This document shows positions 51,409 to 59,272 of a stretch of 64,000 bases of DNA, piece after piece. Both the position numbers and the translations under genes were made by a program. Positions within the stretch are counted from its first letter, which is position 1. Each line of letters starts with the position of its first letter. Under the pieces are notes generated by a model. It made no database searches and was not told the DNA's origin. It saw only the letters and a list, made by a program, of their open reading frames with translations. The stretch is from the NCBI GenBank assembly GCA_002361625.1, contig DETL01000011.1, forward strand, positions 1 to 64,000, written 5' to 3'. The DNA comes from Bacteroidales bacterium UBA3289 (lineage in GTDB: Bacteria; Bacteroidota; Bacteroidia; Bacteroidales; UBA932).

Positions 51409-53094
51409 ATGATGAAAAAGACGATACTCTCCGCCATCCTGCTGCTCACGACGGTTTTTTCCTTTGCACAGAACGTGGAAAGCGCCCTCGTGGACGCGGT
51501 GGCCCTCTATAACAACCGGGCTTACACGCAGTCCCGGACCCTCCTCCAGACCCTCTCCAAGGCGGCGCCGGACAACGACGCCGTCCAGTATTACCTGGGC
51601 CTGGACGAAGCGATGCTCGGGAATGCCGATGCGGCGATCGCCCACCTCCGGAAGGCGGTGGAGCTGGACCCGCACAATTATTGGTACAAGCACCGTCTCG
51701 CGGAGCTGTACCAGGCCGCCGGCGAGGACGAGATGACCGTGGGGATGCTGGAAAGCATCCTGGCGGAGTTCCCCGACAAGACGGAGGTCAGTTACGACCT
51801 CCTGACCCTATATCTGAAGCAAGGGAAGTACGAGAAGGCCCTCCAGGCCCTTGCCGACGTGGAAAAGATCACCGGTCCCGGGGAGCAGGTCGCGCGCACG
51901 CGCTACGATATCTATCGTCAGCTCGGCCGGGATGAGGAAGCTATCGGCAGCCTCGAGGCCTTCAACGAGCAGTTCACCTCGCCTTCCATCCTATCCATGA
52001 TGGGGGATTACTACCTGGGCGAGTTCAAAGACTCCCTGGCGATGGCCTGTTACGAGGAGGCGCTGCACACGCAGAGCGACTATGTCCCTGCCATCCTGGG
52101 AAAGGCGGAGGTGTACCGCACCACCCGCCGGTATCCGGAGTATTTCTCTACGGTGGACGAGTTCATCGACAGCGACAGCGTTCCGGTGGAGGCCAAGGGA
52201 ATGTACGTGAGCAACATCATCCGTAGCCTGGACCCGAAACTCATCTCCTTGCACCAGAAGGGGTTCGACGGCATGGCGGAGCGGCTCGTCACCCGGCATC
52301 CGGAGGACAGCACGGCCCTCTCCACCGTGGGCGGGTACTATTATGCGACGGGCCGGATGGACCAGGCCATCGACCTGTTCACCCGCAGCGCGGACCTGTA
52401 TCCGGAGAGCCTTTCCCAGACGGTGAGCTGCATCCAGCTCCTCGGCATGGCGGAACGGTGGGAGGAAATGCGGGACCGCAGCATCGCGGCGTTCGACCGC
52501 TTCCAGGAGATGGGGTTCATGGACTACCTGAACATGGCGGACTATAACCTGAAGGACTATGACGCCGTTATCAACAACAGCCGGTATGTGATCGCCCGGA
52601 GCAAGGACAACCCCGACCTCCTGAAGGCCGCCTGGTCCCAGATCGGAGACATGTACCACATGAAAGGGGATACGAAGGAAGCCTACAAGGCCTACGACAA
52701 AGCCCTCCGGATCGATCCGAACTATGCTCCCGTCCTGAACAACTACGCCTATTATCTCAGCGAAGAAGGCAAGAAGCTCAAGAAGGCCTTGTCCATGTCC
52801 AAAAAGACGGTGGAGGCCGAGCCGGACAACGCCACTTACCTGGACACTTACGGCTGGATCCTGCATCTGCTGGGAAAGGACGCCGAGGCGAAGCCCGTCT
52901 TCAAGCATGCCATGCTTTATGGAGGCAAGGACAGCGCCGTCCAGCTGGACCATTACGCGGAAGTCCTGTATTCCCTCTGGGAATATGACCTGGCGAAAGT
53001 CTATTGGAACCAGGCCAAGGCCAAGAATACGGAAGGGGAGATCCCCGACCTGGACAAGCGGGTGGAAGCCCGCCTGAAAGCCGTGGGCAAATGA
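51409..53094 (+). CDS. Secreted tetratricopeptide-repeat protein
   Basis: This 561-residue protein has a signal peptide (ILLLTTVFSFAQ) and many TPR units across its length, for example VQYYLGLDEAMLGNADAAIAHLRKAVELDP and AYKAYDKALRIDPNYAPVLNNYAYYLSEEGK. It should be periplasmic or on the inner face of the outer membrane, acting as a scaffold. It overlaps the next gene, an EnvC-like protein, so a role in cell-envelope assembly or division is plausible. Confidence 0.9.
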   Translation: MMKKTILSAILLLTTVFSFAQNVESALVDAVALYNNRAYTQSRTLLQTLSKAAPDNDAVQYYLGLDEAMLGNADAAIAHLRKAVELDPHNYWYKHRLAELYQAAGEDEMTVGMLESILAEFPDKTEVSYDLLTLYLKQGKYEKALQALADVEKITGPGEQVARTRYDIYRQLGRDEEAIGSLEAFNEQFTSPSILSMMGDYYLGEFKDSLAMACYEEALHTQSDYVPAILGKAEVYRTTRRYPEYFSTVDEFIDSDSVPVEAKGMYVSNIIRSLDPKLISLHQKGFDGMAERLVTRHPEDSTALSTVGGYYYATGRMDQAIDLFTRSADLYPESLSQTVSCIQLLGMAERWEEMRDRSIAAFDRFQEMGFMDYLNMADYNLKDYDAVINNSRYVIARSKDNPDLLKAAWSQIGDMYHMKGDTKEAYKAYDKALRIDPNYAPVLNNYAYYLSEEGKKLKKALSMSKKTVEAEPDNATYLDTYGWILHLLGKDAEAKPVFKHAMLYGGKDSAVQLDHYAEVLYSLWEYDLAKVYWNQAKAKNTEGEIPDLDKRVEARLKAVGK

Positions 53095-54290
53095 TGAAAC
53101 GCATCCTGTATATCGTTGCCGTGCTGCTCCTTTTCGGGGCGGCGGCATGGGCACAGGATACCCGGCGGCAGGAGAGCCGCAAAGCCGCCCTCCAGAAGGA
53201 GATCGCGGAGATCAACCGGCGCCTGAAAGAGAACACCCAGTCCTCGAGCCGGGCCCTGACGGACCTGGCCCTCGTCCGGCGGAAGATCACCGCCCGGCAG
53301 GAGCTCATCGCGGAAAGCGACCGGGAGATCCGGGCCTTCGAGGATTCCGTCCTCGTCCGGCAGCGGGAGATCGATCGCCTGCAGGCCCGCCACGACACTC
53401 TTTCCCTGTACTATAACCGCCTGGTCCGGAGCGCCTACAAGAACCGTGACAGCCGGCTCTGGTACATGTATATCCTGGCGAGCGAGAACCTGGGCCAGGC
53501 CGCCCGCCGTTTCGGCTATCTCCGGGGGTTCTCCCGCGAGATGGCTTCCCAGGCGGAGAAAATCCGTCAGACCCAGGCGGAACTCGAGGTGGAGAAAGAG
53601 CGCCTGGCCGCCCTTAAGGCCGATGCGGAAGCGCTCCGCCGCCAGCGCCAGTCCGATGTGGAGACCCTCCGCTCGGAAGAGAGCGAATCCGCCACCCTGG
53701 TGGCCCGGCTGGAAAAGGACCGCAAGCAGTACCAGAAGGAGCTCGCCCGGAAAAACCGGGAAGTGGAGGCCCTGAACCGGGAGATCGCCGCCATCATCCG
53801 CAAGGCGACATCCAAGTCCTCTTCCGGCAAGAAAGCCCCGTCCAAGGGTGGGAAGACCACCTCTACGGCCGTGGACGAGGCCCTGTCCTCCAGTTTCGCC
53901 TCCAACAAGGGCCGGCTGCCCTGGCCGGCCGACGGTACGGTCGTGGATTCCTACGGCCAGCATTACCATCCGGTCTATAAGAACGTCAAGCTCCCGTTCA
54001 ACAACGGCGTCACCCTCGCCGTCGCCCGCGGCACGCAGGCGAAGGCCGTCTTTGACGGAACGGTCTCCCAGATCGTCGTCATCCCGGGTTACAACCAGTG
54101 CGTCCTGATCCAGCACGGCTCCTATTTCACCTTTTACTGCAAGCTCAAGTCTGTTGCCGTCAAAGCGGGCGACAAGGTGAAGACCGGTACGGTCCTCGGG
54201 ACCGTGGACACCATTTCCGGCGAGGACCAGCTGCACTTCCAGCTCTGGAAAGAACGCACCCCGCAGGACCCGGAAAAGTGGCTGAAATGA
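53091..54290 (+). CDS. EnvC-like LytM protein with degenerate catalytic site
   Basis: The start at 53091 (or 53094; ATGATG) opens with a signal peptide (ILYIVAVLLLFGAAAWAQ). The product has 399 residues. A long coiled coil (about 22-255) is followed by a linker rich in Lys and Ser, then a C-terminal M23/LytM domain (about 285-399). The zinc ligands of active enzymes seem lost: where HxGxD is expected the protein reads FNNGVTL, and the HxH motif reads QLH. It should therefore act as an activator of cell-wall amidases, as EnvC does in division, and not as a peptidase. It overlaps the TPR gene. Confidence 0.88.
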   Translation: MMKRILYIVAVLLLFGAAAWAQDTRRQESRKAALQKEIAEINRRLKENTQSSSRALTDLALVRRKITARQELIAESDREIRAFEDSVLVRQREIDRLQARHDTLSLYYNRLVRSAYKNRDSRLWYMYILASENLGQAARRFGYLRGFSREMASQAEKIRQTQAELEVEKERLAALKADAEALRRQRQSDVETLRSEESESATLVARLEKDRKQYQKELARKNREVEALNREIAAIIRKATSKSSSGKKAPSKGGKTTSTAVDEALSSSFASNKGRLPWPADGTVVDSYGQHYHPVYKNVKLPFNNGVTLAVARGTQAKAVFDGTVSQIVVIPGYNQCVLIQHGSYFTFYCKLKSVAVKAGDKVKTGTVLGTVDTISGEDQLHFQLWKERTPQDPEKWLK

Positions 54291-54338
54291 GCGCTGGCGC
54301 GGATTGTTGAAAACCGGCCCGCAAAAGTAACAGGAATG

Positions 54339-54372
54339 TTCCAATTTAGAGAAATTCTAAATTGGAATTTTT
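54339..54372 (+). terminator. Terminator after the EnvC-like gene
   Basis: TTCCAATTTAGA at 54339-54350 pairs perfectly with TCTAAATTGGAA at 54356-54367 around GAAAT, followed by a T run. Confidence 0.85.
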
Positions 54373-54467
54373 CGCATTTAATTGTGGGATAATGAATTAA
54401 CAGGATTACAAGGGTGGTGTTGAAAACTTTTTTACGGAAAAGGCGAACAACATTGGATGGAATGGAC

Positions 54468-54475
54468 TATCTTTG
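54468..54475 (+). promoter_or_regulatory. nrdDG promoter, -7 box TATCTTTG
   Basis: TATCTTTG fits the -7 consensus. The predicted leader of about 107 bases contains the hairpin GGGTGT...ACACCC near 54485-54507. Confidence 0.6.
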
Positions 54476-54585
54476 TCCTCCGGAGGGTGTTCCCCACAAA
54501 CACCCCTGCCCTGAAACAAGACTACAAAATCATAAACCCCAGGCAACCGGCCTCCCCGTCGGCGCTGCCTACAACTGACACTACT

Positions 54586-56796
54586 ATGGTAAAGCGTGTA
54601 CTGAAACGCGACGGACGCCGCGTCGAATTCAACAACCAGAAGATTGTCGCCGCCATCCTCAAGGCGATGGACGTGACCGAGAATGGCGAAGACATCGTCC
54701 TAGCCGCCCAGATCGCCCATGCCATCTCCCAGCTCGAGCAGGAGGAGATGACCGTGGAGGAGATCCAGGACGTGGTGGAGAACCAGCTGATGAACAGCCC
54801 CCGCCAGGAAGTGGCGAAGGAGTACATCCGTTACCGCAACAAGCGCAACCTCGCCCGCAAGGCGAAGACCAACGAGATCTTCGAAACCATCATCGACGCG
54901 CAGGTGAACGACATCACCCGTGAGAACGCCAACATGAACGCCGACACGCCGGCGGGCATGATGATGAAGTTCGCGTCCGAGGCCACGAAGAGCTATGTGG
55001 ACGAGTGCCTCCTCTCGGATCCGGTCCGCGAAGCCGTTGCCAAGAACTATATCCACATCCACGACAAGGACTACTATCCCACGAAGTCCCTCACCTGCAT
55101 CCAGCATCCCCTGGACCTCATCCTGGAGCATGGCCTGAAGGCCGGCCACGGCGAGTCCCGTCCCGCGAAGCGCATCGAGACCGCTTCCGTCCTCGCCTGC
55201 ATCTCCATGGAGACGGTGCAGAACGAGATGCACGGCGGCCAGGCCATCCCGGCCTTCGACTTCTATCTCGCCCCGTTCGTCCGCAAGACCTTCGAGGAAG
55301 AGGTGGACCAGGTCAGCGACCTGTTCAATACGGACTACAGCGACCTCAAGACCGTGGAGATCGACGATTACCTGAAGCATGACCTGATCGGTCTCCAGGG
55401 CCGCGACCGCGCCCTGCAGCACGCCATCAACCAGACGGTGGGCCGTGTCCACCAGGCCATGGAGGCGTTCGTGCACAACATGAACACCATCCACAGCCGC
55501 GGCGGCAACCAGGTCGTCTTCTCCTCCATCAACTACGGCACGGATACCTCCGCGGAAGGCCGCTGCATCATCCGGGAGATCCTCAATACCACCTACGAAG
55601 GTGTGGGCAACGGCTCCACCGCCATCTTCCCGATCCAGATCTGGAAGAAGAAGCGGGGCGTCTCCTACCTCCCGGGCGACCGCAACTACGACCTGTACAA
55701 GTTCGCCTGCAAGGTGAGCGCCCGCCGGTTCTTCCCGAACTTCCTGAACCTCGACGCCTCCTTCAACCAGGACGATGCCTGGAAGGCCGACGATCCCCGC
55801 CGCTTCGAGCATGAGGTGGCGACGATGGGCTGCCGCACCCGCGTCTATGGCAACAAGTTCGGTCCCAAGACCTCCATTGGCCGCGGCAACCTGTCCTTCA
55901 CCACGATCAACATCGTGAAACTCGCCATCGAGGCGATGAATGAAGAGTCGGACAAGACCCTCCGGATCCAGAAGTTCTTCCAGAAGCTGGACTGGGCCCT
56001 GGAGATCGCCGCGCGTCAGCTCAACGAACGCTTCGACTTCCAGAAAACCGCCCTCAAGAAGCAGTTCCCGCTTCTGATGAACGGCCTGTGGTTGGGCAGC
56101 GAGAAACTGGACGAGAACGACACCATCGAGTCCGTCATCAATCAGGGCACCCTCTCCATCGGCTTCATCGGGCTGGCGGAGTGCCTGATCGCCCTGGTAG
56201 GCAAGCACCACGGCGAGAGCGACGAGGCGCAGGAACTGGGCCTTCGGATCATCTCCCACATGGCGGAGAAGGTCAATGGCTTCGGCGAGACCTACCAGCA
56301 CAATTTCACCCTGCTCGCCACTCCGGCGGAGGGCCTCGCCGGCAAGTTCACCAAGCGGGACAAGAAGACCTTCGGCGTCATCCCCGGCATCACGGACAAG
56401 GACTACTACACGAACTCCAGCCACATCCCCGTGTACTACAAGTGCACCCCGGAGCACAAGGCGAAGATCGAAGGCCCGTACCACAAGTACGAGAACGCCG
56501 GTCACATCTTCTATGTGGAGATTGACGGCGACGCCACGCACAACCCGCAGGCCATCATGAACATCGTGGACCTGATGGACAAGTACGACATCGGCTACGG
56601 CTCCGTGAACCACAACCGCAACCGCTGCCTGGACTGCGGCTTCGAGAACGCCCAGGACAACCTCCACGAATGCCCGCACTGCCACGGTCACCACATCGAC
56701 ACCCTGCAGCGCATCACCGGCTACCTCGTGGGTACGACCAACCGCTGGAATTCCGGCAAGCTCGCCGAGCTGAAGGACAGAGTCGTGCACGAATGA
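54586..56796 (+). CDS. nrdD: Anaerobic (class III) ribonucleoside-triphosphate reductase
   Basis: NrdD makes deoxynucleotides without oxygen, using a glycyl radical. I choose ATG 54586 (MVKRVLKRDGRRVEFNNQKI), the start of the regulatory ATP-cone (about 1-90); the product has 736 residues. The C-terminal zinc site has C681, C684, C696 and C699. The radical glycine should be G712 in QRITGYLVGTTNRWN. The whole is full length and intact. The stop overlaps the nrdG start (ATGA). Confidence 0.97.
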   Translation: MVKRVLKRDGRRVEFNNQKIVAAILKAMDVTENGEDIVLAAQIAHAISQLEQEEMTVEEIQDVVENQLMNSPRQEVAKEYIRYRNKRNLARKAKTNEIFETIIDAQVNDITRENANMNADTPAGMMMKFASEATKSYVDECLLSDPVREAVAKNYIHIHDKDYYPTKSLTCIQHPLDLILEHGLKAGHGESRPAKRIETASVLACISMETVQNEMHGGQAIPAFDFYLAPFVRKTFEEEVDQVSDLFNTDYSDLKTVEIDDYLKHDLIGLQGRDRALQHAINQTVGRVHQAMEAFVHNMNTIHSRGGNQVVFSSINYGTDTSAEGRCIIREILNTTYEGVGNGSTAIFPIQIWKKKRGVSYLPGDRNYDLYKFACKVSARRFFPNFLNLDASFNQDDAWKADDPRRFEHEVATMGCRTRVYGNKFGPKTSIGRGNLSFTTINIVKLAIEAMNEESDKTLRIQKFFQKLDWALEIAARQLNERFDFQKTALKKQFPLLMNGLWLGSEKLDENDTIESVINQGTLSIGFIGLAECLIALVGKHHGESDEAQELGLRIISHMAEKVNGFGETYQHNFTLLATPAEGLAGKFTKRDKKTFGVIPGITDKDYYTNSSHIPVYYKCTPEHKAKIEGPYHKYENAGHIFYVEIDGDATHNPQAIMNIVDLMDKYDIGYGSVNHNRNRCLDCGFENAQDNLHECPHCHGHHIDTLQRITGYLVGTTNRWNSGKLAELKDRVVHE

Positions 56797-57299
56797 GAAT
56801 CCGGGTTTTAAAAATCCTCGAACAGACAATGGCCGACGGCCCGGGTTTCCGGACGTCGGTTTATTGTGCGGGGTGCAGGCATGCCTGCAAGGGCTGCCAT
56901 AATCCGCAGTCCTGGGACTTCAACGCCGGTGAGTGGATGGATGTGCAGGAAATCCTGGACATCATCAAGGCCGACAGCATGTCCAACGTGAGTTTCTCCG
57001 GCGGAGACCCGCTGTATCAGGTCGATGCCTTCACGGAACTCGCCCGCCGCATCAAGGAAGAGACCGGCAAGACCATCTGGTGCTGGACCGGCTTCACCTA
57101 TGAGGAGGTCCTGGCGGATCCCCATCTCGCCCAGATCCTCCCGTATCTGGATGTGCTGGTGGACGGCCCCTTCATCCTGGAGCAGCGGGACACGGAGCTC
57201 CTTTTCCGCGGCAGTCCCAACCAGCGCATCATCTATTTACACGAAAAGCCCGAGGATGATGTCATCCCCGGGACTGTTCCGTTGGTTCCTTTAAGGTAG
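56793..57299 (+). CDS. nrdG: Anaerobic ribonucleotide reductase activating protein
   Basis: NrdG is the radical-SAM enzyme that installs the glycyl radical on NrdD. I choose ATG 56793, which overlaps the nrdD stop; the product has 168 residues. The CX3CX2C cluster motif is C28, C32 and C35. NVSFSGGDPLYQ and TIWCWTGFTYEE match the SAM-binding core. Length is normal. It converges with mdh, with five bases between the stops. Confidence 0.96.
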   Translation: MRIRVLKILEQTMADGPGFRTSVYCAGCRHACKGCHNPQSWDFNAGEWMDVQEILDIIKADSMSNVSFSGGDPLYQVDAFTELARRIKEETGKTIWCWTGFTYEEVLADPHLAQILPYLDVLVDGPFILEQRDTELLFRGSPNQRIIYLHEKPEDDVIPGTVPLVPLR

Positions 57300-57304
57300 A
57301 TACC

Positions 57305-58291
57305 CTACAGGTTCTTGTTCTCGGTACCCCAGTCGGCGACGGCGGGGATGATGCCGAGCGAGATGATCTCGTCACGCATCTTCACGAGGTGCTCGTAGGA
57401 GGCGTCGAGGGCAGCCATTTCCTCGGCGGTGCCTTCCGGCATCGTGAAGTGGCAGCCGGTGGCGTCGATCGTGGTGGGCATGGCCATCATCACGTTCTTG
57501 TACTTGCCGCAGTTCACATAGGTGCCGGCGGGCCAGGTGAAGACCTCGCCGCCCATCGCGGCCTCGATCATCTTCACGGCCTGGTAGGCAGGGCTCTGGA
57601 AGGAGCTGCGGCCGCGGAGCTTGATGATGTTGGAGCCACCCTGGATGGTGTTGTGCTTGATCTCGGCGAAACGCTCGGCGGAAAGGCCCATTTCGGCGAG
57701 GGGCTTGCCGTCGACCTTCACCTGGGAGGCGAAGACGGCCATGGCCTCACCGTGACCACCGTAGGTGTGGGCACCGGTGACCTTGCACTGCTGGACGCCG
57801 AACTCCTGCGCCAGGGCTTCCTGCAGACGGGTGCTGTCCAGGGCGGCGAGGGAGGTGAGCTTTTCCGGAGCGAGACCGGAACGGATGAGGGCGGTGAGGG
57901 CGGTGACATCGGCCGGGTTGAAGATCACCACGACGAACTTCACGTCCGGGCAGTACTTCTCGATGTTCTCGCCGAACTCGGCAGCGATCTGGCAGTTGCC
58001 CTTGAGGAGATCCTCGCGGGTCATGCCTTCCTTACGGGGTGCACCACCGGAGGAGATGATATACTTCGCATCCTTGAAAGCGACGGCCGGGTCGATGGTT
58101 GCGGTCAGGTTGATACCCGGGAAAGCGCAGTGGTCCATCTCGGCGAGCACGCCCTTGAGGCCGGGCTCATAGATGTCATACAGGCAGATGTTCGGCGTGA
58201 GGCCGAGCATGGCGGCAGTCTGAACCATGTTGGAGCCAATCATACCGGCAGCGCCGACGATGAGAAGCTTTTCATCAGTGAGAAATTTCAT
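57305..58291 (-). CDS. mdh: Malate dehydrogenase
   Basis: Mdh interconverts malate and oxaloacetate with NAD; in Bacteroidales it serves the fumarate/succinate branch. The 328-residue product has the Rossmann motif VGAAGMIGSN, substrate arginines in GGAPRKEGMTREDLL, VVVIFNPADV, LDSTRLQEAL and the catalytic histidine in GAHTYGGHGEAM. The length matches the Bacteroidetes form. Confidence 0.93.
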   Translation of the reverse strand: MKFLTDEKLLIVGAAGMIGSNMVQTAAMLGLTPNICLYDIYEPGLKGVLAEMDHCAFPGINLTATIDPAVAFKDAKYIISSGGAPRKEGMTREDLLKGNCQIAAEFGENIEKYCPDVKFVVVIFNPADVTALTALIRSGLAPEKLTSLAALDSTRLQEALAQEFGVQQCKVTGAHTYGGHGEAMAVFASQVKVDGKPLAEMGLSAERFAEIKHNTIQGGSNIIKLRGRSSFQSPAYQAVKMIEAAMGGEVFTWPAGTYVNCGKYKNVMMAMPTTIDATGCHFTMPEGTAEEMAALDASYEHLVKMRDEIISLGIIPAVADWGTENKNL

Positions 58292-58332
58292 GACTTTATG
58301 TTTTAATATTCAACGTTTCGCTTTTCGCACCG

Positions 58333-58340
58333 CAAAGATA
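58333..58340 (-). promoter_or_regulatory. mdh promoter, -7 box TATCTTTG
   Basis: Plus-strand CAAAGATA at 58333-58340 reads TATCTTTG on the mdh strand, 41 bases before its ATG. Confidence 0.65.
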
Positions 58341-58362
58341 GCAATTTCCCGCCAAAGATTGA

Positions 58363-58392
58363 TTTGCATTTATGAAAAATCCATTATCTTTG
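58363..58392 (+). promoter_or_regulatory. Promoter of the phosphopantetheinyl transferase gene
   Basis: TTTG at 58363-58366, 18 bases, then TATCTTTG at 58385-58392. The predicted start is near 58396, leaving a leader of about 162 bases. Confidence 0.8.
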
Positions 58393-58395
58393 TAG

Positions 58396-58557
58396 AGTTA
58401 ATTGGTAGCAAGCAAAATGGAGCCTCCCAGTCCGGTCGTGTCATTGATAGGGGTCGTCAGTTCTGACGAACCCCCGTTGCGATGCCATACATACTGGAGT
58501 TCCCGGTCCTTTCGAGGAACCGGGCGCTGCTGCATTTTCTAGCTCAAACTGACATTT
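58396..58557 (+). promoter_or_regulatory. Structured 5' leader of the phosphopantetheinyl transferase gene
   Basis: The leader can fold as a junction. CCCAGT near 58425 can pair with ACTGG near 58494. Inside are GGGGTCGTCAG with CTGACGAACCCC (58450-58475), and CCCGGTCC with GGAACCGGG (58502-58524). Most genes in this window have leaders of 3-40 bases, so such a long folded one stands out. A riboswitch or other cis-acting RNA is possible, but I recognise no known class. Confidence 0.4.
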
Positions 58558-59196
58558 ATGGGACTATATCTGAAGAAGAAACTCGACAATGAAGCGGAGA
58601 TCGGCGTTTGGCAGATCACCGAAACCGAGGAGCAGCTCAAGGAAATGAGCTCCACCCCCAGCGACGAGATGGAGGAAATCTCGTTCATCCGCAGCGAATC
58701 CCTGCGGAAGCAGCGCCTTGCGGTGCGCGCCCTCCTGAACACGATGTTCGACGAGAAGGTGTACCTGAGCCACCACGACAACGGCAAGCCCTACCTGGAG
58801 AACAACCCGGTGAACATCTCCATCACCCATACCGAAAAATATGTCGCCGTCATCCTCCACGAGGAGGAGAACGTGGGCATCGACATCGAATCCCTGGACC
58901 GCGACTTCTCCGTCGTGGAAAAGAAGGCCCTCTCCGAGGACGAGATCGAGGACCTGGAGGACGAGAAGCGGAACGAGCAGCTCGCCATCTACTGGTGCGC
59001 CAAGGAGGCCATTTTCAAGCTCCTGAGCCGCTACAATGTCGATTTCGCCGAACAGATCGAGATCGAGCGCTTCCGCCCCCGCGGCGAGGGCGAGCTGGAG
59101 GCCACCTTCATCGGCAAGAAGGACGAGGAAGAGGAGTTCGACCTCGAATACATCACCTTCGACCGCCACGTCCTCGTGTGGGTCGTGGGGGAGTAA
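58558..59196 (+). CDS. 4'-phosphopantetheinyl transferase superfamily protein
   Basis: This family moves the phosphopantetheine arm of CoA onto carrier proteins. The 212-residue product has the Sfp-type motifs: ISITHTEKYVAVIL, the magnesium-binding GIDIES and WCAKEAIFKLL. The C terminus is acidic. It may activate acyl carrier proteins for aryl-polyene or other secondary lipid synthesis; AcpS-type housekeeping enzymes are smaller. The start ATG follows a long structured leader. Confidence 0.88.
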   Translation: MGLYLKKKLDNEAEIGVWQITETEEQLKEMSSTPSDEMEEISFIRSESLRKQRLAVRALLNTMFDEKVYLSHHDNGKPYLENNPVNISITHTEKYVAVILHEEENVGIDIESLDRDFSVVEKKALSEDEIEDLEDEKRNEQLAIYWCAKEAIFKLLSRYNVDFAEQIEIERFRPRGEGELEATFIGKKDEEEEFDLEYITFDRHVLVWVVGE

Positions 59197-59211
59197 ACCC
59201 TGCATAATACC

Positions 59212-59252
59212 AAGTTATGGGGATTGAATCTTTGGTTCAATCCCCATAACTT
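59212..59252. terminator. 17-base-pair perfect dyad, terminator overlapping the feoAB promoter
   Basis: AAGTTATGGGGATTGAA at 59212-59228 pairs perfectly with its complement at 59236-59252 around a seven-base loop. It ends the upstream gene and its right arm runs into the -7 box TAACTTTG at 59247-59254. Confidence 0.7.
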
Positions 59253-59254
59253 TG
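59247..59254 (+). promoter_or_regulatory. feoAB promoter, -7 box TAACTTTG
   Basis: TAACTTTG fits TAnnTTTG and lies 18 bases before the feoAB ATG. It sits inside the right arm of a 17-base-pair dyad, which could be a regulator site as well as a terminator. Confidence 0.6.
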
Positions 59255-59272
59255 TGCCCTCAGCACAAAACT

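Noticed and set aside
58417..58545. 42-codon open frame in the leader of the phosphopantetheinyl transferase gene, considered as a leader peptide.
   Set aside because: Composition is not protein-like, the hairpins explain the sequence better and no start signal is evident.
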